A stretch of DNA of 64,000 nt from NCBI RefSeq assembly GCF_032854445.1, contig NC_088301.1, positions 31,463,830-31,527,829 on the forward strand, written 5' to 3'. Numbering within the stretch: the stretch's first letter is position 1; each line of letters begins with the position of its first letter. Below, piece by piece: positions 37,325-50,600 of this stretch. The notes under the pieces were generated by a model. The model was given only the letters and a program-made list of their open reading frames with translations, had not been told where the DNA came from and did no database searches. Both the position numbers and the translations under genes were made by a program. Origin of the DNA: Liolophura sinensis. Its lineage: Eukaryota > Mollusca > Polyplacophora > Chitonida > Chitonidae.

Positions 37325-37950
37325 ATTTGTACAGCACACAGCATAAACTATCACACCAAAGACACGCGGCATGAACTATCACACCAAAGACACGCAGCAT
37401 GAAGTACCACACCAAAGACACATCAATGACCCCAGAAAAAGATATTAAATCAAAAGCACAAAGCCTGAACTATTACATCAAAAAACCACACATCATGAAC
37501 TATCTGGCCAATGACCACACATCATAAACTATCTGGCCAATGACCACACGTCATGAACTATCTGGCCAATGACCACATATCATGAGCTATAAGGCCAGGA
37601 CCACATCATGAATTATTACATCAATGACCCCAGAAAAAGATATTAAATCAAAAACACAAAGCATGAACTATTACATCAAAACACATATCATGAACTATCT
37701 GGCCAATGACCACACATCATGAGCTATCTGACCAATGACCACACATCATGAGCTATCTGGCCAATGACCACACATCATGAACTATCTGGCCAATGACCAC
37801 ACATCATGAACTATCTGGCCAATGACCACATATCATGAACTATCTGGCCAATGATCACATATCATGAACTATGAGATCAGATCAACAGCATGAATTATTA
37901 CATCAATGACCCCAGGAAAAGGTATTACATCAAAAACACAAAGCATGAAC
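37325..37950. repeat. Tandem array, 29-bp unit
   Basis: Units are TCATGAACTATCTGGCCAAT followed by GACCACACA. The best run (about 37.68-37.87 kb) has an exact 29-bp spacing. The left part is more diverged (CACACCAAAGACACGC). A family A SINE follows directly. Confidence 0.9.
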
Positions 37951-37957
37951 TTTTACA

Positions 37958-38200
37958 TCCATGGCCCAGTAGGTTAGCGTGCCAGTGCAGCCAAATGACA
38001 ACGGGAGCCTCTCACCAATGCAGTCGCGGTGAGTTCAAGTGCAACTCATGCTGGCTTAATGCCAACAACCAGCTGATGGTCGTGGGTTTCCTTCGGGCTC
38101 CGTCCGGTTTCCTCCCCTCGTAATGCTGGCCTCCATCGTATAAGTGTAATATTTTTGAGTACGGCGTAAACACCAATCAAATAAATAAATAAATAAATAC
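37958..38200 (+). mobile_element. SINE family A, nearly full length
   Basis: The head is ATGGCCCAGTAGGTTAGCG, then GGGAGCCTCTCACCAATGC, AGTCGCGGTGAGTTCAAGTG, CGTATAAGTGTAATATTTTT and GAGTACGGCGTAAACACC, with an AAATAAATAAATAAATAC tail. Confidence 0.9.
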
Positions 38201-39317
38201 ATCAAAGAAAACCGCATTACATCAATGACAAAGCATAAACCATACACTTGCAGTATGTAGCGGGAATCTTGGTTTTCCAGACTGTCTTGACGTTCTACCC
38301 GTCTCCATATAAATGCCTATACGTCATTTTTATAGCCGCACGGGTTGCTGAATGACGTTCAAACAACTCATTGGTATTTTTTATTTAGACACAAACACCT
38401 GGACCCCCTGGGAATTGAATCCTGGCCCTCTTCAGTCAAATAAAGCCTCTTTGAACCAGTATAAAGACCATTAAACATTAGACAGTCGCATCATTTAGAC
38501 GGATTTATGTATGTATGTCTACTGTGTACATATTTCAGGCGTATTTATGAATGCACGATTGTGTCGTTTGTAACAAAATTCACCACCGCCAACGCCACAC
38601 GCACCGACACACCCAGCTTCTAAACCCCCTCAAAACCAGGCTCAGTGGTCCTCATTCAAAGCACTCCACCCGTTGCAGTCATTTTTCTTTTTCAGCTCGA
38701 ACCACTTCTCTCCTGTTATGTGTGAGGAATGCCAGCCAGAGGCGCTCATAAATAGATACACATACATACAAATGCATGTATAAAATGATATTATGTGTGA
38801 CATAGGCCTTTGTATGATACACTTCATTAAAACACATGCCTTTTGCTAGTTATAGCAATATGAAAAGTTCGCTTAATTTAAAGTTATACTGTTCACAAGT
38901 ATTTAATATTTGAATATGTATACACTAAGACGCTATGTCTTGCTTGTTTTGATGAAAAAGAATGAAGGGTAATATAAATTAAGGGTATGTTCGTTTTAGA
39001 GAAGTGGAGTCTTTGTGTCCTCCTCTACATTTAATACGCCGTACCCACAAAGCCCCACAGTTCACGTCAGTCGACAAGTGCCCTCGGGCTCCTCCAAATT
39101 AACGATAATTTCCTAGCTTTTCAAAAATTCCCCCAACATACCAGTTGAAGGACAGGGGTTTCTTCGATCCTTTTTCTCCAGCCCTCTATATTAAGAAATT
39201 TGACGCAGTCTCGTAAATGAAAACTTGCAGAAGTAGTGTAAAACCCCATATATTTTGCAGACACCCATCGATTTTAAAGGGGACATTTAAACTTACACCA
39301 AATGTACGCCTTACGCG
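38201..39317. other. Intergenic, no gene recognised
   Basis: Unique-looking sequence with only short chance open frames. I saw no repeats or exons in it. Confidence 0.4.
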
Positions 39318-39462
39318 TGGCCTCCGTGGCCGGCTCAATGGCCCAGCAGCCTCCAACCAATGCGGTCGCGGTGAGTTCAAGTCCAGCTCACGCTGGCTTC
39401 CTCACCGGCCATACCTGGCAAGCTCTGCCAGCAACATGCGGATGGTAGTGGGTTCCCCCGGG
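39318..39462 (+). mobile_element. SINE family A, 3'-truncated head half
   Basis: It has GGCCTCCGTGGCCGGCTCAA, ACCAATGCGGTCGCGGTGAG, TTCAAGTCCAGCTCACGCTG and ATGCGGATGGTAGTGGGTTC. It stops inside the body at CCCCCGGGCAAC, so it lacks the usual tail. Confidence 0.85.
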
Positions 39463-40289
39463 CAACAGTGGTATATACGCAAATTGTACACCACTGATTT
39501 CATTGTTGATGTATTGCAGAATTTGTGTATTACTGGTACAGAAAATAATGTGGATGCGCCTTTGCGCATCAGTGCTGCGTGTGTAGACCCATCACTCAAT
39601 ACGCAGTAGTTTTTAGAGGGAAGCCTCTGTGTACTGTATGGGGAAAGGGGCGAAGTTTTCTGTAAAGAACAAAATAAGTTCCACATTATCAGCTGGGATA
39701 TGAACAAAATTTTTCAGGGGAAAAATGATTGAATGAGAGTGTCATGAAGTAAAATAACCGGTTGAATCACACGTGAATCAGGCCACCACGCTATTCACCC
39801 TTGATCAAGAATATAATACACTTTGGACGTCACATTGTCAAAAGTTATCAGAGTCTCTTTAAAGTGTAGGGAACTGTGTACATGTGTTACAAACTCCTGT
39901 ATTGTTCGCCTGCGTCCTGGACACGTCTGTTGACAATGGTATACGTATATTATTTCGCGGGCTGAATGCACGCAAGCATGCGTGGTATACTAGCCATTGG
40001 TGAAATACACAGAGGGAGCTACAAACTAAAAATTCACAAAGATAACTTAATTTCATTTGATCTTCCTGGTTCAAGATGTATCAAAGGGAAAAAAACTAGA
40101 GGTTACATTTTCTCGACACATTGTGAAACTGAATTTACTCTACTTCCCATGTTTATAAACACGTATGTAGCGGTGTTAGTTTCGTGTGTACCTGTATATG
40201 GGTGTAGTTGCTACAATTCCCTCAGTTTGATCCCTGGTTTGCTCTAGCTCTACAGACGCTCCCAGCACCATACCAATCGTGCCTCGTAC

Positions 40290-40366
40290 CTTGCCATGAG
40301 GTGACTTAACACGTTCACAGTAACAGGAGAAGCCGTCGCTATCCCTGTTTTCACACGAACTGCCCT
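40290..40366 (-). CDS. Candidate cysteine-rich (EGF-like?) exon, unassigned
   Basis: On the minus strand a 77-base open segment lies between ACAATAG and AAG|GTACGA. It encodes a peptide containing GSSCENRDSDGFSCYCERVK. The C...DGFSCYC spacing resembles part of an EGF-like module. No neighbouring exons of such a gene were found, and a chance open frame is quite possible. Confidence 0.25.
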
Positions 40367-40872
40367 CTATTGTACATGCAAAACGAAAGATTTGCAGAGT
40401 TATATGAAAACTGTTGATCATCACCAGCACACTTTTCGTGTAGTCGTAATAAGAAAAAGTACATCACAACGTGAGATAAAAAAGAATGTGACAACATTGT
40501 GGATGTTTTTAACATGTAAATAATTCATTCTGATTGTTATCCCTATCAATAATTCGCGATGATCTCAAAATATTTCAGTATTCCTGCCCATATAGCGAAT
40601 GGTCATGCAGCTCACTCCGCTATGTACATGTTGGAGAGAACGAAACACACAGAGCTTGGCCCATAACTGTAGGCCTATACACTTTAACCCTATATGTTTA
40701 ATCCTATATACAGTGTTATTACTTGTTTATTTCAAAAGGCGCATTACATCACAGTCAAGGTTTATTTCACTTAATTTATTTGACTGGTGTTCAAAGTCGT
40801 ACCCTGACGCGACGGTATCGCACTCCAGATGCATATGAATTACAGCCTACAAGGATAGCTGGATTCATGTCA

Positions 40873-40918
40873 TTGACCCATTCTTTTTTTTTTTTTTTTG
40901 AAAACTTTGACCCATTCT
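40873..40918. repeat. T-run flanked by 12-bp direct repeats
   Basis: TTGACCCATTCT occurs at 40873-40884 and 40907-40918, flanking a run of 15 T and GAAAAC. On the minus strand this looks like a tiny poly(A) retroinsertion with a target-site duplication. Confidence 0.6.
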
Positions 40919-41000
40919 GAAGAACGACCGAGGGCCTCAGTTTGCTCAAAATACGACAGCTATTGTTGTATTGACATCAAAACCAAACACAGGCTATAAA

Positions 41001-41200
41001 NNNNNNNNNNNNNNNNNNNNNNNNNNNNNNNNNNNNNNNNNNNNNNNNNNNNNNNNNNNNNNNNNNNNNNNNNNNNNNNNNNNNNNNNNNNNNNNNNNNN
41101 NNNNNNNNNNNNNNNNNNNNNNNNNNNNNNNNNNNNNNNNNNNNNNNNNNNNNNNNNNNNNNNNNNNNNNNNNNNNNNNNNNNNNNNNNNNNNNNNNNNN
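41001..41200. other. Assembly gap (200 N)
   Basis: This is exactly 200 unresolved bases. The round length suggests a gap of unknown true size. It lies where the last IFT172 exons would be expected. Confidence 1.
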
Positions 41201-41641
41201 AAATCCCCTATTTTAATAGTGACATTGGTTACCAGTTGGCTCTGAACTGACTGGTACTGCAAGGAAAGGCCCTCACACAGAACCATTTTCTCAGGCTGTA
41301 ATGCATTGGTAACTGAAGGTCACAACCATGTTTGAACAACAAGGTCAAAACAAAACCGGAAAAAATCAGCTAACAACTGGACGAGGTTGCTATCATCCAA
41401 CTTTAATAGAACTGTTCAGGAACCAAATCGGTACATGATAGTTTATCACTGCAAAAAAAAAAATATATATTTATATATATATATATCAACCAAGCTGTAA
41501 CTGAGCAGAACCAAGCTGTAACCAGTTGGTAGTTCAAGGAAAGGGTTCAGCTTGGTACCAACCTGTGAAGGTTTGTGTGTGAATTCCTTTCCTGTATGAG
41601 AAATGTTTTAAAATATGAAGTGGTCAGTGATGAATACTTAC

Positions 41642-44600
41642 TGTTAGGTGGGATTTCTCAGGTAGGGGAATCTCAAATGGAATATCAGTGTCCTGGAAGT
41701 CACTGTGATCTAACATGTCCAAGCTGCCCTCCTCTATAGCCTGTGCAACACAAATTGTTCAATACCTGTACATACCTCTGAATTCCATCTACTACATTAA
41801 ATCTTCATCCTTTTCAACCTCTAAAGCACTTTTTGAGAAGAATTTATGCATACAATTCTTATGAAAATGGTGCTAAAATGTTTGTTTGTGTCACTACAGA
41901 TGCAAGCTTCATAAAACGGTATCTCTACATCCCACAGTACTCTCAGAATGTTCAAAATTATTGGTTGCAGATGGTTTTGAACAAGGTTGAAGGTTTATGT
42001 TAATTAATTTGTTGTGTAACTAGGTTCAAGAATTTTTAATTATACAATTGCTGTCAGTTTTATGGGTGGAGGATACTACATTGCCCAGGTTGCTGAAAAA
42101 TTTTTCCACATGTGACATACAGATATGCACAACATATTGGTGGAAGATAAGTCCGTCTTTGGTGAATGTTAGAATGCTCGGCCAACACTGGATCCCTATC
42201 TAAATTTTACCATAAACACATGGTGTAATACTGTTACAATGAGTTTTTCTTGAACAAATCATATTGCAGCCTTAATATGTGGGAAATATCCCTCTGACAT
42301 TAACAAACTGGCCTTTAACATTTACCTAAAGCATATAGAAGCTTTAATACATGTGTGTGTTTGGATTCACAGGACAAGGGTACAATGCATGCTCCCATAA
42401 TGTACATATAATCATAATAACAAGAAAATATCAATACCCTCACTGGCTGACTAATCTGGTTTAGCAGCAGAAGAAAACTACAACATTAAAGAGGTGGTAT
42501 TTACATAAATATGATAATGTAAAATTCATGATCAGGTTCAGACTAAGTCAATGCGAACAGTTATTGCCAGCAGTGTGGCATGGAACTCACCTCGGTGACA
42601 TCAAGATAACGGTTCAGGAAAACAAAAGCCATGTTCTCCCAGCCTACAGCCTAGAAAAGGAAAAGAAATTGAAAGTTACATATAAGCAAAGAGTAATCAT
42701 CTCTCTTTTCAGAATTAAGATGTCTATATCTTCAAGGCATATTGATCATATCCATTAAGTTTACTGAACAGAAGAGGTAGTGAAAACTGTCATAACTGTG
42801 AGAGTTGTTGACCTAAACATAAAATCTTTAATACCTCTGGAACTACACAGTGGCCTAATAGCCTACCTTAATACATCATGCCAGCCTTATAGAAAGCTTT
42901 ATCAGCAGAGATGATGTTTGTATGACGAAGTAAAGACACAGCCAGCAGTGAAACACCAGTTACATTACACAGCCCAACTTACAATTCATGCCATCCTCAC
43001 AGAAAGCTTTATCAGCAGGAATGTCTGATAAAGACACAGCCATCTCGGTGGAACCTACACCAGTTACATCACACATAGCCTACCTTACACATCATGCCAG
43101 CCTCACAGAAAGCTTTGTCTGCAGGAATGATGTCTATATGATGAAGTAAAGACACAGCCAGCTTGGTGGAACTTACACCTGTTACATCACACATAGCCTA
43201 CCTTACACATCATGCCAGCCTCATAGAAAGCTTTGTCTGCACGAATGATGTCTGTATGACGTAGTAAAGACACAGCCAGCTTGGTGGAACCTACACCAGT
43301 TACATCACAAATAGCCTACCTTACACATCATGCCAGCCTCATAGAAAGCTTTGTCTGCAGGAATGATGTCTATATGATGAGGTGAAGAAACAGCCAGCTT
43401 GGTGGAACTTACACCAGTTACATCACACATAGCCTACCTTACACATCATGCCAGCCTCGCAGAAAGCTTTGTCTGCACGAATGATGTCTGTATGACGTAG
43501 TAAAGACACAGCCAGCTTGGTGGAACAATACACCAGTTACATCACACGTAGCCTACCTTACACATCATGCCAGCCTCATAGAAAGCTTTATCTGCACGAA
43601 TGATGTCTGTATGATGAAGTAAAGACACAGCCAGCTTGGTGGAACCTACACCAGTTACATCACACATAGCCTACCTTACACATCATGCCAGCCTCATAGA
43701 AAGCTTTGTCTGCAGGAATGATGTCTGTATGATGAAGTAAAGACACAGCCAGCTTGGTGGAACTTACACCAGTTATATCACACATAGCCTACCTTACACA
43801 TCATGCCAGCCTTGTAGATAGTTTTGTCTGCAGGAATGATGTCTGTATGACGTAGTAAAGACACAGCCATCTGGGTGGAACCTACACCAGTTACATCACA
43901 CATAGCCTACCTTACACATCATGCCAGCCTCACAGAAAGCTTTGTCTGCAGGAATGATGTCTATATGATGAAGTAAAGACACAGCCAGCTTGGTGGAACT
44001 TACACCAGTTACATCACACATAGCCTACCTTACACATCATGCCAGCCTCATAGAAAGCTTTGTCTGCAGGAATGGTGTCTGTATGACGTAGTAAAGACAC
44101 AGCCAGCTTGGTGGAACCTACACCAGTTACATCACACATAACCTCCCTTACACATCATGCCAGCCTCGTAGAAAGTTTTGTCTGCAGGAATGATGTCTAT
44201 ATGATGAGGTGAAGAAACAGCCAGCTTGGTGGAACTTACACCAGTTAGATCACACATAGCCTACCTTACACATCATGCCAGCCTCATAGAAAGCTTTGTC
44301 TGCAGGAATGATGTCTGTATGACGTAGTAAAGACACAGCCAGCTTGGTGGAACCTACACCAGTTACATCACACATAGCCTACCTTACACATCATGCCAGC
44401 CTCGTAGAAAGCTTTGTCTGCAGGAATGATGTCTGTATGACGTAGTAAAGACACAGCCAGCTTGGTAGCCACACCATCCAAGGTTTTGTGGGTCATGGAG
44501 GCAGATCGAGTGCTGTAGTAATGAGCTATCAGCAACATGCTCTCAAACTCAGCATGCTGTGGACTGTTAGCATCAGGGGAGCTGGAGATGTTCTCACACT

Positions 44601-47600
44601 AGGCAAGAAACAAAATACAAGTGAAATTAGTAAGACAGGCAATGAAGTGAGCATAACTGCTCTGACCAGCGAGTTTTACCTAGTCACTGCTATTTGAGAT
44701 TCATCCAAATGACATTTACAAAGTAACAAACAGGTCTAATAAAGTTCACAGTCTTGATAAATGACAGGATCCGCAAGCTATTAATAAGCAATGTAATTCA
44801 CATAAGGTTTAGTGCTTTCTCAACTGACACATTTTGCTTCATAGTGATTGATACATCGACCTTACGATTTCCACTTAAGATGCATTTCACCTGAAAATTG
44901 ATCAATTTTTATCAGAAAAACTCAAGTGTTGGCATCAAGGTATCACTTTAAGGCTATGTCTTCCTCGAATTGCATTTATACAGGCCAAACTACAGGTGAA
45001 ATACAGTACATTACAGGTAAAATATTAAAGTTTTCAGGAAGTTTTCACTTATTTCACGACTGTCAGGTTTATACTTTGAATGGGAAGTACTGACTAAAAG
45101 TTCCATATGTGATAAATTTGTCCTAACATTCACATGATGTTGCAAATTTTACCTTCAAGGAAAATAACTTTGTGAAATTGTGCAATCAATATTGCAAGAA
45201 GACACTATACAAAGGATTCATGAAAAGTAACTCTAATATGAAGATAGTGTTTAAAATGGAAGTAACCAAAATGAATTAGGGGGTGGGAGGTGGACATATT
45301 TTACATCTTTTAATTTCACCTAATTTTATGCATATGGTCAGCAATTTTCATAAATGACATCAACAAAACAGCTGAGCATCCCTCATTCAGACTCTTCTCG
45401 CGTACAGCAGTTTTGACAGTTATCACCCCACTGACAACAAGCTACTCAATTCTCGGAATGACCAATGAAGCCTTCAGAAAATTGTTGTTTAAAAACATCC
45501 AAGTATAAGGAGGATTTTTCTATTTTATATGTCAGGAAACATCCTAAACAACGTATTAAAAAATAAAAACAGTTCATAAATCCTTTAACCCAATTCACTA
45601 AGAAGACTGAGAAAGCCAAAGACTGACCAGGTCAAAGAAGAGGTCACGGAGGTCAGCCCAGGTCCTGTAAGCTTCTGGTCTATTTAAATCCTTCAGGTGG
45701 ACAATGTCACTGAAAATTCTCTTGTAGATATTGTAATTCTGTGGATAGAAAACACAACAGTTTAAATATTATATCACCTTCTTATAGCATCATAGACAAC
45801 AAAATTAAGGCATTTATTTGGAATAATGACAGACAAATTGCCATGTCAGCAAATTGTAAACAAGGTAATGGTAAAAGTGATAAGTTTTAACGAATAACCA
45901 CAATTGTTCAAAGAGGAAAATACATTATACACATTAACCATCTGTGCAATTGCCCCATATGAACATAGCATATCATGTAAAATGGCGAATGTTACAATGA
46001 AAACAGCAAATGACTTGTTATCTAATAGATGTGTGGTGTGTTGTCATTTACAAACAGCAGTTACCTGCAGATCATCAGGTTGTTACCTAACAGATGTGTG
46101 ATATATCATAGATTACAGTCTTACTTTTGGATGAGTGTTTGAATGAATTAAGGAATGATTGGGCTTAAACACCTCACTTTTTATACGGTCATTAGGTGTG
46201 TGAGTCATTAGACGTGTGTACATATACTGTGTCTTTCTGTGGCAGGACGAGTCCATGCTGCCGAAGACACCAGACAAAACAACCCACGCAGTCACATTAC
46301 ACTGACAGAGGGCCATCCTGTCCTGTTTCCTTGCTCTAGCCTCTCAGTGCTGAGCACCAGGCAAGGTAACACCCATTCTGGGTCTGATCCCAACATCTGG
46401 ACAGACACTCTAACCACTGGGCCACCAAAGCGGTACTGATGAGTGTTTGGTTACAAGTACCTAGCAAACGTCTGGTATTGAAGTTTACCTGTGGATTAGC
46501 TGCTGCTCCATACTTCACATAGACATCCAGGGCAGCTTGTGCCTTATCCTCTTTAATCAGGTTAGCAGCGTATAGGGCCACGTACTTGGCCAGGACTTGA
46601 GGGTTCTGAAAAGTACCCAGACCCCTCAAACATGTATCTATTAATTGTACATTCAAAGTCATTCAAAGAGCTTGCTTTCATGAAATAACTCTCAGCACAC
46701 ATTCCAAAAATTTGGTATATTCAATGCTTAGCCTGATTCCCCACTTTAACCAAATTCATCTGATTCTATTTGATTTCAAAAAGTAGGGGGAGTTTGCACC
46801 CATGCTTCTTTTCACAAATCCATAGCTTGCCCATGTGATAATTCACTCTGATTCAGTGCAACTACATACCACTTGCATAAGTTTGAACATTTTTACCTTT
46901 CTTATGGAAATTTAATCTTGATATACAAAACACACTCGCAAATATTGTAAAAAGATATGACAAAGCGATTACAGTCTCCAAAAAAAAATTTCAGTCAAGT
47001 TCACAAAGTGTCAGTGTGAGAGACTCCCACTTTGTTAGAGATACCTATAAGGGAGGTAACTATGTAGATACATGTACACACCTGCTGTTCAGCTGTCTCC
47101 AAGCATTTCTCCCACTGTCCTCTCTCCATGTACATATCCAAAGCTCCCATCACATCCACACTGGCCAGCTGAAAACACACAATTAGGGTAGTGAAATGAC
47201 CAGGCCTGAGATTTAAAATATGATGACCACCATTAACAAGGCACCCTGTAGCTCAGTCATTAAAACGTTTCCTTGCCCCCTTCAAACAAAGGAAAAGTGC
47301 AAATTTTGTCGTTAGCAGATATTTTATGCTTCATCGTCTTGACATGAAAGAGTGAGTGAGTGAGTGAGTGCTTGGGGTTTAACGTCGTACTCAACAATTT
47401 TTCAGTTATATGACGACGGAGGAGTCCTTAGGGTGCATGTACGTGTAATGTCCCTCCTTGTTGCAGGACGGATTTCCACCGCTGTTTTATTTAGTGCTGC
47501 TTCACTGAGACGACTTACCAAAGGTAAGTAAGCCGCCCCGCCCGAGCCATTATACTGATACGGCTCAACCAGTCGTTGCACTATCCCCTTCGTGCTGAAC

Positions 47601-50600
47601 GCCAAGCGAGGAAGTTACAACTTTCTCTTTTAAAGTCTTAGGTGTGACTCGATCAAGGATTGATCCTGGATCTACCGGTCCCGAAGCGGACGCTCTAACA
47701 ACTGTGCTATCCGGGCCGGTGACATGAAAGACTGTAAATGACCTATCATTTCACCCATGGGTATGTTGCTCATTTTCTCAGGCTTCTATTAACCTCAGCA
47801 GTGTTATGAGGTTCATGTACAATGTACCTGTGGTAGGTAGGATGAGTGCAACTTGCAGACTACTTGCATAACACTCTATCAAGTCTTTTAATGCATTAGC
47901 TAAAACTGCGCTCCAAACTGCCCTCACAAACTGTTTTTCCACCAAAACATGATCTGTTCACATAACATACAATAGTACTTACAGGTACTCTTCAGTGTTT
48001 GGTTCTGAGCATTATAAACCTTTTTATAATCTCTCTTTATAAAATGTAAAGGAACTTACCGCATCAGCTTTTCCTTGATTCTTCAGTGAATCTTTGTACT
48101 TCTGGTCAACATAGTTTTTCATACCTATACAAATATAGAACAATATAGAACATTTGAATATATCACAGCAGAATACACCAAATTCATTCTACCGAGTTAC
48201 TGTTCCCAAAATGTAGAGACAAAGTTATCTCCCAGACATCCATTACTGAGTTATCTCCTCTTTTCATATCTCTGTCACAGAGAGACAAAGGCCTACATAC
48301 AGAGGTTCACCCAAGCCCCACATCAGTCTAGTGGATATATTTACAGAATTAGGCTACATGCCAATCCAAGAATACTTGGGCAGATTTCCTAACATGTGAC
48401 ATTCACCAATAACATTCATGGGTTTACTATACAAACACAGAGAATTTGAAAACTGCAGCTGCAGTCAGGTACATATTATATAGCTTTATTCATTACTATT
48501 CAGTGAAAGCTAACCTATTCCTCTACCTGCGCTACCCACAACCCCAAGCGTCTCACCTGGGCTCCAATTCTTTGGCCACCTTCTTGGCTTTGTTCCACTC
48601 CTCTGCAGCAATGAACATGTCTATGGCTTCCTTCACTAAATCTACACTCAAATAGATCTCAGCAGCCTACACACATAACACAAGATACAAACATTCAATG
48701 CAAATCCAAGGGCTGTTTTACTTTTCAAATTTTTTTAAAAAATAAAAAAACCTAACCATACATGTAGGTCAGTCCACATCCTCAATAGCCCCTTGAAGCT
48801 AATGTAATTGGAATTCAAGGCAAACCTGGTTAAGTTTGGTACAATAGTTTTTGAAATATTGCATATAAGGTTACAGTCATATTTATGACTATGATAGTTA
48901 TATGATATTGTCAAGAAAATGGACAGAAGACTGATCAAATGATTGATCAGTGTTTAAAGACATGTTCAGGAATGGACACCTGAGCTTCACCCTCCTGACT
49001 TAATAATCAGACCTCTTAGGTCAAGGGCCCGACAGTGGTAGCAAGCCAGTGTCTTAACCATCTTAGCCAATGATACACCATGTTATGAACCAGTGTTATA
49101 ACCCCTGACAACTGGTCCAGATTCTGACAAGTCAGTGTTGTTGACAAGAGGAGGTTGGTTATGTGCAGAGTAATTGTTTCAAACTGTCCCAATTCTCCGA
49201 CACAACATGTACTGTATACTGGACATGAACTATTTATAAGTTTACAAGGAGCTCAACATGGCTACCTGAATTATTGCAGACATATCCAGGTTCTTAGAAG
49301 CAGACTGGTCCCATTGCTGTAATACTTATGATGCAGCCTAACTAAAACACCATGCCAAAGACACCAGACATGATGCCCCACTGATGCACAATACACTAAC
49401 ACTTGTCTGACCAATTCCTGGCTAGTATGTACATGTAGGTGTTTATGCTGAGCATCTAGCCAAGGACAAGGTAGGCCTACCAACTAGAGCACCATGATTG
49501 CAAATTATCCAGTCTTGCATCAGAATTCTTCATGAGGAAATAGTAAATACTATATACATGTAAATGGAAACACTTACTGTGTTGTATTTGCGGATTTCAT
49601 TCAGCCTAGGTCCGACAATCTCAGCCACAGTGACAGCTTTGTCCATTCCCAGGAACTTCAGAGCCAAATCAGCAGCCTTTGGGGAAAAACAAAACGCTTT
49701 ATGCTGATCTTATCCTTTTTATTTAGCATGTTTTTACTTTTTCATTGCCCTACATTTTTCATTTAATATGCCTTGCAGTTTTGACAGGAAATGATATATA
49801 TCAGGTGACACAAGCTAGTTTAATCACTCTGAATGTATGTTGACCACAACAAAATCAGGTGATAACCATGTGTTTTAATAAGTGATGGCATTTAACAGCA
49901 TACATGGAGTTTGAAGTTTCACAACACATGCACTTAGGGAAATATTTCAATTCTGACCTTTGCCCAACACTTTTCGAGGACGCTAATATCAGAGGTGACA
50001 GTGGGTGTGACCTTGAGAAAACACTCCACGGCTCTGGCATATTCTGCTGATGACTCCCACTCTCGCGCCTGCTGAACCAAGGCTTCAGCACCCCTGACAA
50101 AAAAAACATCTTCATGACTGGCATGGCCAAAAAATAGTCAGAAAAGGTATTTATTTATTTATTTATTTATTTGATTGGTATTTTATGCTGTTCTCAAGAG
50201 TATTTCACTTATACGACAGCATTATGGTGAGAGAAAACCGGGCAGAGTCCGGGAAAAACCCCACGACCATCTGCAGGTTGCTGCAGACCTTCCCACTTAC
50301 TGCCAGAGAGGAAGCCAGAATGGGCTGGACTTGAACTCACAGCGACCGCATTGGTGAGAGGCTCCTGGGTCAATACACTGCGCTAGCGTGCTAACCAAAT
50401 GAGCCACGGAGGCCCCCTCAGAAAAGGTAAGACTTACATTTAAGTGCACACAAAAGCATGTTGCTACCTCTCTTTCATACCATACAGTAGTTTTTCTTGG
50501 AGAATTGTAGCAGAAGTGTTACTATAACGACCCCAGCCGTGTGGGATATGAACTTTTTGCTCTTGATTTATTCGAGTTCATGTAATTTTTTGGATTGGTG

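Noticed and set aside
35571-37950. CRISPR-like regular repeats of about 30 bp
   Set aside because: Units follow head to tail with no unique spacers, and the host is an animal genome.
39217-39609. 130-codon plus-strand frame
   Set aside because: It crosses a truncated family A SINE. The peptide is SINE translation.
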